Assembly: GCA_017552845.1 (NCBI GenBank)
Contig: JAFZOE010000056.1
Span: forward strand, 1 to 7,483
From: Clostridia bacterium
GTDB lineage: Bacteria > Bacillota > Clostridia > Oscillospirales > Acutalibacteraceae
Direction: 5' to 3'
Length of the DNA stretch: 7,483 nt
The position numbers and the translations under genes were made by a program. Below the pieces are notes generated by a model, which saw only the letters and a list, made by a program, of their open reading frames with translations, did not search any database and was not told the origin of the DNA. Shown here in pieces: positions 1 through 6,630 of the stretch. Every line of letters begins with the position of its first letter. The stretch's first letter is position 1.

Positions 1-1
1 G

Positions 2-973
2 CTTATTATTCCCGAAGCGGAAAAGAATTTCACTCAGTTTGCCGCCGCGGAGGGCTTCGCATCCGCAAAGCAGGCATATCTCAAATATTTCTTCAATTAT
101 TCGGGTCTTAAAAAACAGCTTTTCGGCAGAGCATACGCCGAATGTGTTGAGCATATTGCGTTCACGAGCGGTGCGCTTGCGCTGATTCTGACTGCTCTGA
201 TAGTATTCAGAGACAAGATTACCGCGCTTGTTTCGCTTGTAATAAATATTTTTGCCGCAATCGGCATAACGGTTTCAGACATTTTCCTTATTTCAACCTC
301 CGACAGCCGCGGCTCAATCCTTTACGGCAAGTCAATTCCCGCTTTCCTGAATATAAACTCCTGGGGGCTCTGGGAATATTTTACCGGCTTTTTTATAGGT
401 CTCGGCATAATGCTGATAATAGCCCTGCTTCCCGATAAGTATTCCGCGGGCAGACATTATAAAAACGAGCCGGCTATTGTGAATAAAGGTATTCGTTTTG
501 TTTATAACCTGCTCCTGACTTTCGGCTTTGCTCTGCTTTCGGTTCCTGTCAGAGCTGCAGGCCTGAGAATTGCAGATTTCCTTGAAGGGCTGAATGTCAT
601 TTCTCACAGCAAAAATGACCTCGTTTCATATATCGTAATAGGTGTTATCGGAGTTATCTGCGCCGCAGTGATTATTGCGGTTCTCAAGAAGAACATACTC
701 GACAAAAATCTTCCCGTGCCCGTTCGTAAGAAACCTATTGATTTTGCTCAGGCGCTTCTGCCCGTATATATCATTATTATTTTGGTGATTTTCCTTATCC
801 CCGATGCCGAAGGCATTTCCTTCATCCGCGCAGGAATAAAAAACCCGGCGGCTGTGCCGTCAGGTCTTGATAAAGCGAATACATTTGCTGTTATAAGCGC
901 TGTTCTTTCGCTTATTATTCTGTTTCCTCTGAAAAAACGAGAGAAGAAACATCGCAGACACGGCGCGCAATAA
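2..973 (+). CDS. Polytopic membrane protein of unknown family, C-terminal part (5' end outside window)
   Basis: The reading frame is open from the window edge, so the true start lies upstream; 323 codons are visible before TAA. The first Met in frame (position 410) falls inside a hydrophobic segment and is not a credible start. About seven transmembrane stretches can be read, at visible residues roughly 52-69, 73-97, 119-142, 166-182, 207-228, 248-267 and 292-310. The protein ends in a strongly basic tail (KKREKKHRRH), which by the positive-inside rule should be cytoplasmic. A hydrophilic stretch near the visible start (residues 1-50) precedes the first segment. I recognise no catalytic or transport motif, so no function is assigned. 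It could be a transporter, a glycan or polymer-export protein, or an uncharacterised integral membrane protein. Its last 59 bases overlap the convergent HAD gene. Confidence is high that it is a real gene, low for any role. Confidence 0.8.
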   Translation, partial: LIIPEAEKNFTQFAAAEGFASAKQAYLKYFFNYSGLKKQLFGRAYAECVEHIAFTSGALALILTALIVFRDKITALVSLVINIFAAIGITVSDIFLISTSDSRGSILYGKSIPAFLNINSWGLWEYFTGFFIGLGIMLIIALLPDKYSAGRHYKNEPAIVNKGIRFVYNLLLTFGFALLSVPVRAAGLRIADFLEGLNVISHSKNDLVSYIVIGVIGVICAAVIIAVLKKNILDKNLPVPVRKKPIDFAQALLPVYIIIILVIFLIPDAEGISFIRAGIKNPAAVPSGLDKANTFAVISAVLSLIILFPLKKREKKHRRHGAQ

Positions 974-1580
974 ACTTTGCGCCCGCTTTAAGAAGCTCGT
1001 CTTCCGTGCCGTATCCCCACAGTGCGCCGCAGCCATCAACATCCGCCTGCACCGCGCCCTGCATATCGAGATAGCGGTCGCCGAGCATCAGCGCTCTGCT
1101 CTTGTCAATCCCGAAATGAGCAACAGCTCTCGTAATAAGCGAGCATTTTGATTCGGGATGTCTGTCGTCGAGAGGGCAGGCAATGTGATCGATTTTACCG
1201 GCAATGCCGTAATGCTCAAGTATCTGCGCGACAAACATACCCGGCTTTGACGAAGTGACCGCGGTTTTCACCCCGTTTTTTTGAAGCAAGTCAAAGAATT
1301 CAAGCATACCGGGATAGAATTCAAGTTCAAACATTCCGCCCGCCGTGTAGTATTCCCTGTATTTTTTCACGGCGTTGACCGCGTCCTCACCCTTAAGCCC
1401 GAAGATAACTTCAAAGGATTCGGTCAGGGGAGGCCCCATAAAATATCTGTGACCCGCATCATCGGGCAGGGGAAGTCCGAAAGCGCGCGCTGCATAGTCC
1501 GCAGAAGCAAATATTCCTTTTGATGTGTCTGCTATTGTGCCGTCAAAATCAAACAACACGGCGTCATAATTCTTTTTCAT
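915..1580 (-). CDS. HAD-superfamily hydrolase, phosphoglycolate phosphatase (Gph)-like
   Basis: A 221-residue cytoplasmic phosphatase of HAD subfamily IA. Motif I is DFDGT, with nucleophile D11 and acid/base D13. Motif II is in VTSSKP around S110, motif III is probably K145, and motif IV is GDRYLD with metal-binding D168 and D172. A helical cap follows motif I (about residues 16-90). The GYG and 'EL...AGA' tail after motif IV is typical of phosphoglycolate phosphatase and pyrophosphatase-like members. The physiological substrate cannot be read from sequence; 2-phosphoglycolate or another small phosphate ester is plausible. The start at 1580 is chosen because AGGAGA (1588-1593) lies 7 nt upstream and the HAD core begins directly after it. 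An in-frame ATG at 1631 would add 17 residues unlike the family and would place the promoter inside the gene. The gene is divergent from the aminotransferase and overlaps the membrane-protein gene tail to tail. Confidence 0.92.
   Translation of the reverse strand: MKKNYDAVLFDFDGTIADTSKGIFASADYAARAFGLPLPDDAGHRYFMGPPLTESFEVIFGLKGEDAVNAVKKYREYYTAGGMFELEFYPGMLEFFDLLQKNGVKTAVTSSKPGMFVAQILEHYGIAGKIDHIACPLDDRHPESKCSLITRAVAHFGIDKSRALMLGDRYLDMQGAVQADVDGCGALWGYGTEDELLKAGAKFIARRVCDVSSLVFSEETE
961..985 (+). terminator. Hairpin at the membrane-protein stop codon, possible weak terminator
   Basis: GCGCAA (965-970) pairs perfectly with TTGCGC (977-982) around a 6-nt loop, TAAACT, that contains the stop codon. 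CGG (961-963) pairs with CCG (983-985) below a bulged C964, giving about nine base pairs. Only CTTT follows, so the U tract is poor and termination may be weak. It also lies inside the 3' coding region of the opposing HAD gene. The pairing is seen directly; the terminator role is inference. Confidence 0.35.
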
Positions 1581-1602
1581 AATCAGTTCTCCTGTCGGAG
1601 TG

Positions 1603-1631
1603 ATTATATCATATCGCAAATACTTTTTCAA
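1603..1631 (-). promoter_or_regulatory. Sigma-A-type promoter of the HAD gene
   Basis: Read on the minus strand, TTGAAA (1626-1631) and TATAAT (1603-1608) are separated by exactly 17 bp, a near-perfect housekeeping promoter. Transcription would start near 1595-1597, leaving a leader of only about 16 nt that carries the AGGAGA ribosome binding site. No comparable plus-strand promoter for the divergent aminotransferase is visible in this 63-bp gap. Confidence 0.8.
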
Positions 1632-1643
1632 TGGAGTGATAAT

Positions 1644-2831
1644 ATGGATTACACTTTTTCCAAGGGCATGGCTTCATTAAAGCCGTCCGCCATCAGAGAA
1701 ATACTTAAGAATTCGGGGAATACAATACCCCTTTCTGCGGGCAACCCCGCGCCCGATGCTTTCCCGGTTGACGATGTGAGAGAACTCGCCGCGAAAATTC
1801 TCGCCGAGGAGCCTATTCTCGCGCTTCAATACGGAGTTACAGAGGGCTACGCCCCTCTTATTGAAGAACTTAAAAAACTTGCAAAAGAGCGCTACGGCGT
1901 CGGCAGCGATGATGATTCGGTTATAGTTGTCAGCGGCGCTCAGCAGATAATGAGCCTCATGTCTCAGATATTCGTCAATTACGGTGATACAGTTATCACC
2001 GAAGAGCCCGCTTTCATCGGCGCGCTCAACTGCTTCAGAGCTTTCGGCGCAAATCTCGTCGGCGTTCCACTTGAGAAAGACGGCATGGATATTGCGGTTC
2101 TCGAAGAGTAGCTTAAAACCGAGAAAAATGTGAGATTCATATATACGATTCCGAATTTCCAGAATCCCGGCGGAATCACCACCTCACTTGAGAAGAGGCA
2201 TCAGATCTATGATCTCGCCAAAAAATACGGCGTGATTATTCTCGAAGACAATCCCTATGGAGATCTCAGGGTATCCGGCGAGAATGTGCCGGCAATCAAG
2301 AGCTTTGATACAGACGGCATCGTAGTTTACTCAGGCTCGTTCTCAAAGATTATTTCCCCCGGTATGCGTGTCGGTTTCACGGTCGCCCCGAAGGAGATTA
2401 TCTCAAAGATGACCGTCGCCAAGCAGACGCAGGATGTTCATACCACAATGCTTACCCAGCTTATCGTATATAACTGGCTCAAGGACGGTAAAATCGACGG
2501 CCACGTTGAAAAAATCCGCGCGATTTACCGCCGCAAGCTCAATCTGATGTGTGACATGATGGATGAATACCTTCTGCCTTATCTTGATTATCATCGCCCC
2601 GAGGGCGGCCTTTTCGTATGGGCGAAGCTCAAAGACGGAATCAATATGCTCGAATTTGTTAAGAAAGCGTCCGCAAACGGCGTTTCCGTTGTTCCAGGCA
2701 ACGCATTCCTTGTCGATATGAGCGCTCCCTGCGATTATATCCGCCTCAATTTCTCGACTCCTTCTGACGAGGGCATAGTCGAAGGTATCAAACTCCTCGC
2801 GAAAACCGCGGAGGAAATGAAAGGACAGTAA
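1644..2831 (+). pseudogene. PLP-dependent class I/II aminotransferase (2-aminoadipate transaminase/MocR-domain type) split by in-frame TAG
   Basis: A full-length fold-type I aminotransferase frame of 396 codons, interrupted by TAG at 2109-2111 (codon 156); frame and similarity resume at once. It transfers an amino group between an amino acid and a 2-oxo acid using PLP. Before the stop are QYG (62-64) and the phosphate-binding SGAQQ (97-101). After it, numbering the stop as 156, are NFQNPGG with N174, EDNPY with pyridine-ring D202 and Y205, the Schiff-base lysine K235 in SGSFSKIISPGMRVG, R242, and the substrate-carboxylate R367 in YIRLNFS. It has no N-terminal GntR DNA-binding domain, so it is an enzyme rather than a MocR regulator. 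The start has GGAG at 1633-1636, 7 nt upstream. All key residues are kept and no other lesion is seen. It may therefore be a very recent pseudogene, a sequencing error, or a readthrough gene. The exact substrate is unknown; aromatic or branched-chain amino acids and 2-aminoadipate are all possible. Confidence 0.88.
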
Positions 2832-2832
2832 G

Positions 2833-3849
2833 ATGGAAAACCAAGTAACCCCCGAGCGCAGACCGGTTGTTCTGAGCGCGATTCAGCCGACTTCGATTCC
2901 TACTATCGGCAATTATTTCGGTGCATTAAAAAACTGGCAGACGATGAGCGAGGATAATGACTGCCTCTTTGCGGTCGCAGATCTTCACGCTCTGACTGTT
3001 CATCCCGAGCCGGCAAAGCTCCGCCAGCAGATACTTGAAATGTATGCTACTCTGCTCTCACTCGGTCTCTCGCCCGAAAAGAATATTATCTTCATTCAAA
3101 GCATGGTTCACGCCCACGCCGAGCTTGCCTGGATTCTCGATTGCTATACTATGTTCGGCGAAGCGCAGAGAATGACGCAGTTCAAGGATAAATCGCAGAA
3201 GCACGCCGATAATGTCAATGTCGGTCTCTTTGCCTATCCTGTGCTTATGGCGGCGGACATCCTGCTCTATCAGGCAGATTATGTTCCCGTCGGTGCGGAT
3301 CAGAAGCAGCACCTCGAAATTGCCAGAGACATTGCCGAAAGATTCAATAATCTTCGCGGTGCCACTTTCAAACTTCCCGAGCCCTATATCGGCAAAATCG
3401 GTGCGAGAGTTATGAGTCTGCAGGATCCGACTCAGAAAATGAGCAAGAGCGATGTCAATCCCAAGGCGTCCGTATTTCTTTTTGATTCGCCCGATCTGAT
3501 AATGAAAAAATTCAAATCCGCGGTTACCGACAGCGAGGCGCAGGTCCGCTATGCCGACGGCAAGGACGGTATCAATAATCTTATGTCGATTTACTCCTGC
3601 TGCACCGGTCTTGACTTTGACGCTATCGAAAAAGAATTCGAGGGCAAGGGCTACGGCGATTTCAAGGTCAGGGTTGCAGAAGCGGTTATCGAAGAGATAA
3701 GGCCTGTTCAGGAGGAATATGCCCGCCTGATGAAGGATAAGGCGTTTCTTATGCAGACCGCGAACGAGGGAGCGGAGAAGGCCTCGCGAATTGCCTACCG
3801 TACCCTGCAGAAAGCGAAGAAAAAGGTCGGCCTGATTGTTGATAAATAA
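2833..3849 (+). CDS. trpS: Tryptophan--tRNA ligase
   Basis: A 338-residue class Ic aminoacyl-tRNA synthetase that activates tryptophan with ATP and charges tRNA-Trp in the cytoplasm. The ATP-binding first signature is PTSIPTIGNYFGAL (19-32); TIGN replaces HIGH, as in Bacillus-type TrpRS. Further family marks are VADLHALT (48-55), ADILLYQADYVPVGADQKQH (141-160), which contributes to the tryptophan and dimer region, and KMSKS (202-206). The length fits complete bacterial TrpRS (about 325-340 residues), with the C-terminal anticodon-binding helices present. The ATG lies one base after the aminotransferase stop, and AAGGA at 2821-2825 inside that gene is the ribosome binding site with 7-nt spacing. 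This suggests one transcript and possibly translational coupling. I see no T-box leader directly upstream. No GC-rich terminator follows the gene. Confidence 0.97.
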   Translation: MENQVTPERRPVVLSAIQPTSIPTIGNYFGALKNWQTMSEDNDCLFAVADLHALTVHPEPAKLRQQILEMYATLLSLGLSPEKNIIFIQSMVHAHAELAWILDCYTMFGEAQRMTQFKDKSQKHADNVNVGLFAYPVLMAADILLYQADYVPVGADQKQHLEIARDIAERFNNLRGATFKLPEPYIGKIGARVMSLQDPTQKMSKSDVNPKASVFLFDSPDLIMKKFKSAVTDSEAQVRYADGKDGINNLMSIYSCCTGLDFDAIEKEFEGKGYGDFKVRVAEAVIEEIRPVQEEYARLMKDKAFLMQTANEGAEKASRIAYRTLQKAKKKVGLIVDK

Positions 3850-3850
3850 A

Positions 3851-3894
3851 TTGTTGTTAATTATTCACATATTCAGCCGATAATTGCATAACAA
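3851..3894. repeat. AT-rich imperfect inverted repeat after trpS
   Basis: TTGTT (3851-3855) and AATTAT (3859-3864) can pair with AACAA (3890-3894) and ATAATT (3880-3885), leaving a small internal loop and a 15-nt apical loop. The stem is AT-rich and has no T run after it, so it is a poor intrinsic terminator for trpS. It may be a protein-binding palindrome or chance in AT-rich DNA. Confidence 0.3.
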
Positions 3895-3912
3895 TTTGAA
3901 ATATTCGACAAA

Positions 3913-3930
3913 ATTGAATAAAAATTCAAA
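3913..3930. promoter_or_regulatory. ARG box, predicted ArgR operator of argG
   Basis: The core TGAAT-AAAA-ATTCA (3915-3928), with A/T at both outer positions, matches the 18-bp ARG box consensus WNTGAATWWWWATTCANW at every position. It lies about 6 bp upstream of the argG -35 element. ArgR family proteins bind such boxes as hexamers with arginine as corepressor, so arginine-dependent repression of argG (and of argH if cotranscribed) is the expected outcome. A partial TGAA site overlaps the -35 and could serve as a second, weaker box. Confidence 0.85.
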
Positions 3931-3936
3931 ATTATA

Positions 3937-3964
3937 TTGAAATTCTGTATATATCGTGTATAAT
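3937..3964 (+). promoter_or_regulatory. Sigma-A-type promoter of argG
   Basis: TTGAAA (3937-3942) and TATAAT (3959-3964) are separated by 16 bp. The predicted start site is near 3971, giving a leader of about 34 nt. AAAGG at 3991-3995 serves as the ribosome binding site, 9 nt before the argG ATG. The ARG box lies just upstream and a half-site overlaps the -35, which fits repression by ArgR. Gap 3850-4004 otherwise holds no gene. Confidence 0.75.
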
Positions 3965-4004
3965 GTATGCATAATCTATGAAAATTCCGGAAAGGTAGTT
4001 TATT

Positions 4005-5228
4005 ATGAAAGAAATCAAAAAAGTTGTTCTCGCTTACTCCGGCGGTCTCGATACCTCCATCATCATTCCCTGGCTCAAGGAAAACTATAATAACTGCGAA
4101 GTCATCGCTGTTTCGGGCGATGTCGGCCAGGGCACGGAGCTCGACGGCCTTGAAGAAAAGGCGATAAAGACCGGCGCTTCAAAGCTCTATATTGAAGATC
4201 TCAAAGACGTATTCGTAAACGAATATATTTTCCCGACTCTCAAAGCCGGCGCAAAATATGAGAAGCTCTATCTGCTCGGCACGGCTTTTGCCCGCCCGAT
4301 TATCGCGAAGAGACTCGTTGAGATAGCCAAGAAAGAGGGCGCCGATGCCATCTGCCACGGCTGCACCGGCAAGGGCAACGACCAGGTAAGATTTGAGCTT
4401 GCCATCAAGGCTTTTGCTCCCGAGATGGAAATCATCGCTCCCTGGAGAATCTGGAATATCAAATCCCGTGAGGAAGAAATTGAATACGCCGAGGCGCACA
4501 ATATTCCTCTGAGAATCAACCGCGAAACAAATTATTCCAAGGATAAGAACCTCTGGCATTTGAGTCACGAGGGCCTTGACCTTGAAGATCCTGCAAACGA
4601 GCCGCAGTATCTCAAGCCCGGTTTCCTCGAGATGGGCGTTGCTCCCCAGCAGGCTCCCGATGAGGATACATATATTACGATTCATTTTGAGAAGGGTATT
4701 CCCACCGCTGTTGACGGCAAGGAAATGGGCGGCGTTGAGCTTATAGAATATCTTAATGATATCGGCGGCAAAAACGGCATCGGGCTTGACGATATAGTTG
4801 AAAACCGTCTTGTCGGCATGAAGTCAAGAGGCGTCTATGAGAATCCCGCAGGCGCTATCCTTTTCAAGGCGCATGAAATTCTCGAAACCCTTACTCTCGA
4901 CAGAGATACAATGCATTATAAAGAGATAGTCGCCCACCAGTTTGCGGAGCTTGTCTATTTTGGCAAATGGTATACTCCTTTGAGAGAAGCTCTTTCCGCA
5001 TTTGTCGATGTTACTCAGCAGACCTGCACCGGCGATGTCAAGCTCAAGCTCTACAAGGGCAATATCATCAACGCGGGCGTCACTTCGCCCTACACTCTCT
5101 ACAGCGAGGATTTCGCAACCTTCGACGCAGACGATGTCTATAATCAGAAGGATTCCGCGGGCTTCATCAATCTCTTCGGACTTCCCCTTAAGGTCAAAGC
5201 TATCCTCGATGCCGAGAGAAATAAATAA
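4005..5228 (+). CDS. argG: Argininosuccinate synthase
   Basis: A 407-residue cytoplasmic enzyme that joins citrulline and aspartate with ATP to give argininosuccinate, AMP and pyrophosphate, the penultimate step of arginine synthesis. The N-terminal ATP-pyrophosphatase loop is AYSGGLDTS (10-18). LLGTAFARP (90-98) and CHGCTGKGNDQVRFE (117-131) form the nucleotide, citrulline and aspartate site. IAPWR (144-148) and GMKSRGVYENP (271-281) are further family signatures. The length matches the usual 400-410 residues and no lesion is seen. The start follows AAAGG with 9-nt spacing and gives the canonical short N-terminus before the P-loop. It is the first gene after the ARG-box promoter and is followed by argH after 73 bp, so the two probably share arginine-responsive control. 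Confidence 0.98.
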   Translation: MKEIKKVVLAYSGGLDTSIIIPWLKENYNNCEVIAVSGDVGQGTELDGLEEKAIKTGASKLYIEDLKDVFVNEYIFPTLKAGAKYEKLYLLGTAFARPIIAKRLVEIAKKEGADAICHGCTGKGNDQVRFELAIKAFAPEMEIIAPWRIWNIKSREEEIEYAEAHNIPLRINRETNYSKDKNLWHLSHEGLDLEDPANEPQYLKPGFLEMGVAPQQAPDEDTYITIHFEKGIPTAVDGKEMGGVELIEYLNDIGGKNGIGLDDIVENRLVGMKSRGVYENPAGAILFKAHEILETLTLDRDTMHYKEIVAHQFAELVYFGKWYTPLREALSAFVDVTQQTCTGDVKLKLYKGNIINAGVTSPYTLYSEDFATFDADDVYNQKDSAGFINLFGLPLKVKAILDAERNK

Positions 5229-5239
5229 TCAATCAAGCG

Positions 5240-5261
5240 CCCTCTCCGTAACAGGAGAGGG
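5240..5261. repeat. Perfect 8-bp hairpin between argG and argH (possible REP-like element or attenuator)
   Basis: CCCTCTCC (5240-5247) pairs perfectly with GGAGAGGG (5254-5261) around the 6-nt loop GTAACA. A run of seven T (5282-5288) follows, but about 20 nt after the stem, too far for a classical intrinsic terminator. The CTCTCC/GGAGAG arm composition resembles short dispersed palindromic repeats of clostridial genomes; that comparison is from memory and cannot be tested in one window. Possible roles are partial termination after argG, mRNA 3'-end protection, or a dispersed repeat. A TATAAT at 5273-5278 has only a weak -35 (GTAACA, 19-bp spacing). Confidence 0.6.
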
Positions 5262-5301
5262 TATGGCGATATTATAATAACTTTTTTTACGGAGCAATAA
5301 T

Positions 5302-6609
5302 ATGAAACTTTGGGCAGGACGCTTTTCAAAGGAAGCGGATAAAAGAACAAACGATTTCAATTCGTCCATAGCGACGGATTCGAGAATGTATGCGCAGGAT
5401 ATAGAGGGCAGTATCGCCCACGCGACCATGCTCGCGGCGAAAGGCATAATTTCCGCCGAGGATGGTATTGCGATAACGAGCGAGCTCGCAAAAATCAGCG
5501 CTGAAATCGTATCCGGCGAGCTTCTTATCGATCCGAACGCGGAGGATATTCATACATTTATTGAGCAGACTTTGACCGAGAGAATCGGCGACGCAGGCAA
5601 ACGCCTTCATACAGGCAGAAGCCGCAACGATCAGGTTGCTCTCGATATCAGGCTTTATCTCAGAAATGAGTGCGATTCCGTTCTCGCCCTGCTTAAAGAG
5701 CTCTTTGGTTCCCTTGTGAAAAAGGGCGAGGAGTATTCAGACGCGATTATGCCGGGCTATACACATCTTCAGAGAGCTCAGCCCATAACCTTCAAGGCTC
5801 ATTTATCGGCATATACCGAAATGCTTAAAAGAGATATCGGCAGGGTTGAGGACGCTCAGAAGAGGATGAACGTTTCTCCGCTCGGCTCGGGTGCTCTCGC
5901 GGGCACTACATATCCGATTGACAGGCAGCTGACCGCCGACCTGCTCGATTTTGATACATATACCGCCAGCACTCTTGACGGCGTTTCCGACAGGGATTTC
6001 TGTATCGAGCTCGCTTCTGCTCTCTCGCTGATTATGGTTCATCTTTCGAGGCTCAGCGAAGAAATAGTCCTCTGGTGCTCCTGGGAATTCAAGTTCATTG
6101 AGCTTGACGATGCTTTTTCAACCGGCTCGAGCATTATGCCGCAGAAAAAGAATCCCGATATAACCGAGCTTGTCAGAGGAAAAAGCGGCAGGGTTTTCGG
6201 CGACCTTATGACCTTGCTTACGGTTATGAAAGGCTTACCTCTCGCGTATAATAAGGATATGCAGGAGGATAAGGATGCGGTTTTCGATGCTTTTGATACC
6301 GTGAAAATCTGCCTTACCACTCTTGTTCCGATGATTGATACAATGAAGGTTCTGCCCGAGAATATGAGAAAGGCGGCAGCCGGCGGATTCATAAACGCCA
6401 CAGACTGTGCCGATTATCTCGTTTCAAAAGGTCTGCCTTTCAGGGATGCGTATAAAGCGACAGGCGAGGTCGTCGCCCTCTGCATTAAGACCGGCGAAAC
6501 CCTTGAAACTCTTCCGCTTGAGGAGTATAAGAAAATCTGCGATCTTTTCGATGAAGGCGTCTATGAAGCCATCAATCTCGAAAACTGTGTGCGCCGCAGA
6601 GGTATGTAA
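5302..6609 (+). CDS. argH: Argininosuccinate lyase, shortened at the C-terminus
   Basis: A 435-residue lyase that splits argininosuccinate into arginine and fumarate; homotetrameric and cytoplasmic in the family. It belongs to the fumarase/aspartase superfamily. The N-terminus LWAGRF (3-8) is typical. TGRSRNDQVALD (104-115), GYTHLQRAQP (152-161) with catalytic-site T154/H155, and the signature GSSIMPQKKNPD (275-286) carrying the catalytic serine are all intact. GGAG at 5291-5294, 7 nt upstream, supports the start. Most bacterial ArgH proteins are about 455-465 residues and end with a GGP-containing tail; this one stops at NCVRRRGM, about 20-25 residues early, and neither other frame continues the tail. 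The active-site loops are complete, so activity is still plausible. argG lies 73 bp upstream and the CorA gene begins 21 bp downstream. Confidence 0.95.
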   Translation: MKLWAGRFSKEADKRTNDFNSSIATDSRMYAQDIEGSIAHATMLAAKGIISAEDGIAITSELAKISAEIVSGELLIDPNAEDIHTFIEQTLTERIGDAGKRLHTGRSRNDQVALDIRLYLRNECDSVLALLKELFGSLVKKGEEYSDAIMPGYTHLQRAQPITFKAHLSAYTEMLKRDIGRVEDAQKRMNVSPLGSGALAGTTYPIDRQLTADLLDFDTYTASTLDGVSDRDFCIELASALSLIMVHLSRLSEEIVLWCSWEFKFIELDDAFSTGSSIMPQKKNPDITELVRGKSGRVFGDLMTLLTVMKGLPLAYNKDMQEDKDAVFDAFDTVKICLTTLVPMIDTMKVLPENMRKAAAGGFINATDCADYLVSKGLPFRDAYKATGEVVALCIKTGETLETLPLEEYKKICDLFDEGVYEAINLENCVRRRGM

Positions 6610-6630
6610 GTTAAATACGAGGGGTGTTTT

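Noticed and set aside
1581..1631. Longer HAD start at 1631 adding 17 residues
   Set aside because: It would place the near-consensus promoter inside the gene, has no family support, and the ATG at 1580 has an ideal AGGAGA site.
2130..2831. Second half of the aminotransferase as an independent gene starting at GTG 2130
   Set aside because: There is no ribosome binding site, and it would lack the N-terminal half of the PLP fold; it is the continuation of one interrupted gene.
2904..2916. TrpRS has TIGN instead of the HIGH motif, which might suggest a defective synthetase
   Set aside because: TIGN is the normal form in Bacillus-type TrpRS, and KMSKS is intact.
3850..4004. Riboswitch or T-box leader before argG
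   Set aside because: The predicted leader is only about 34 nt, with no T-box or structured core; the AT-rich DNA is explained by operator and promoter elements.
4179..4685. Long antisense open frame of 168 codons inside argG
   Set aside because: It is a shadow of the argG frame with composition typical of antisense reading, and argG is unambiguous.
5248..5278. Separate argH promoter (GTAACA, TATAAT)
   Set aside because: The -35 is weak and spacing is 19 bp, partly inside the hairpin; kept only as a possibility in the hairpin entry.
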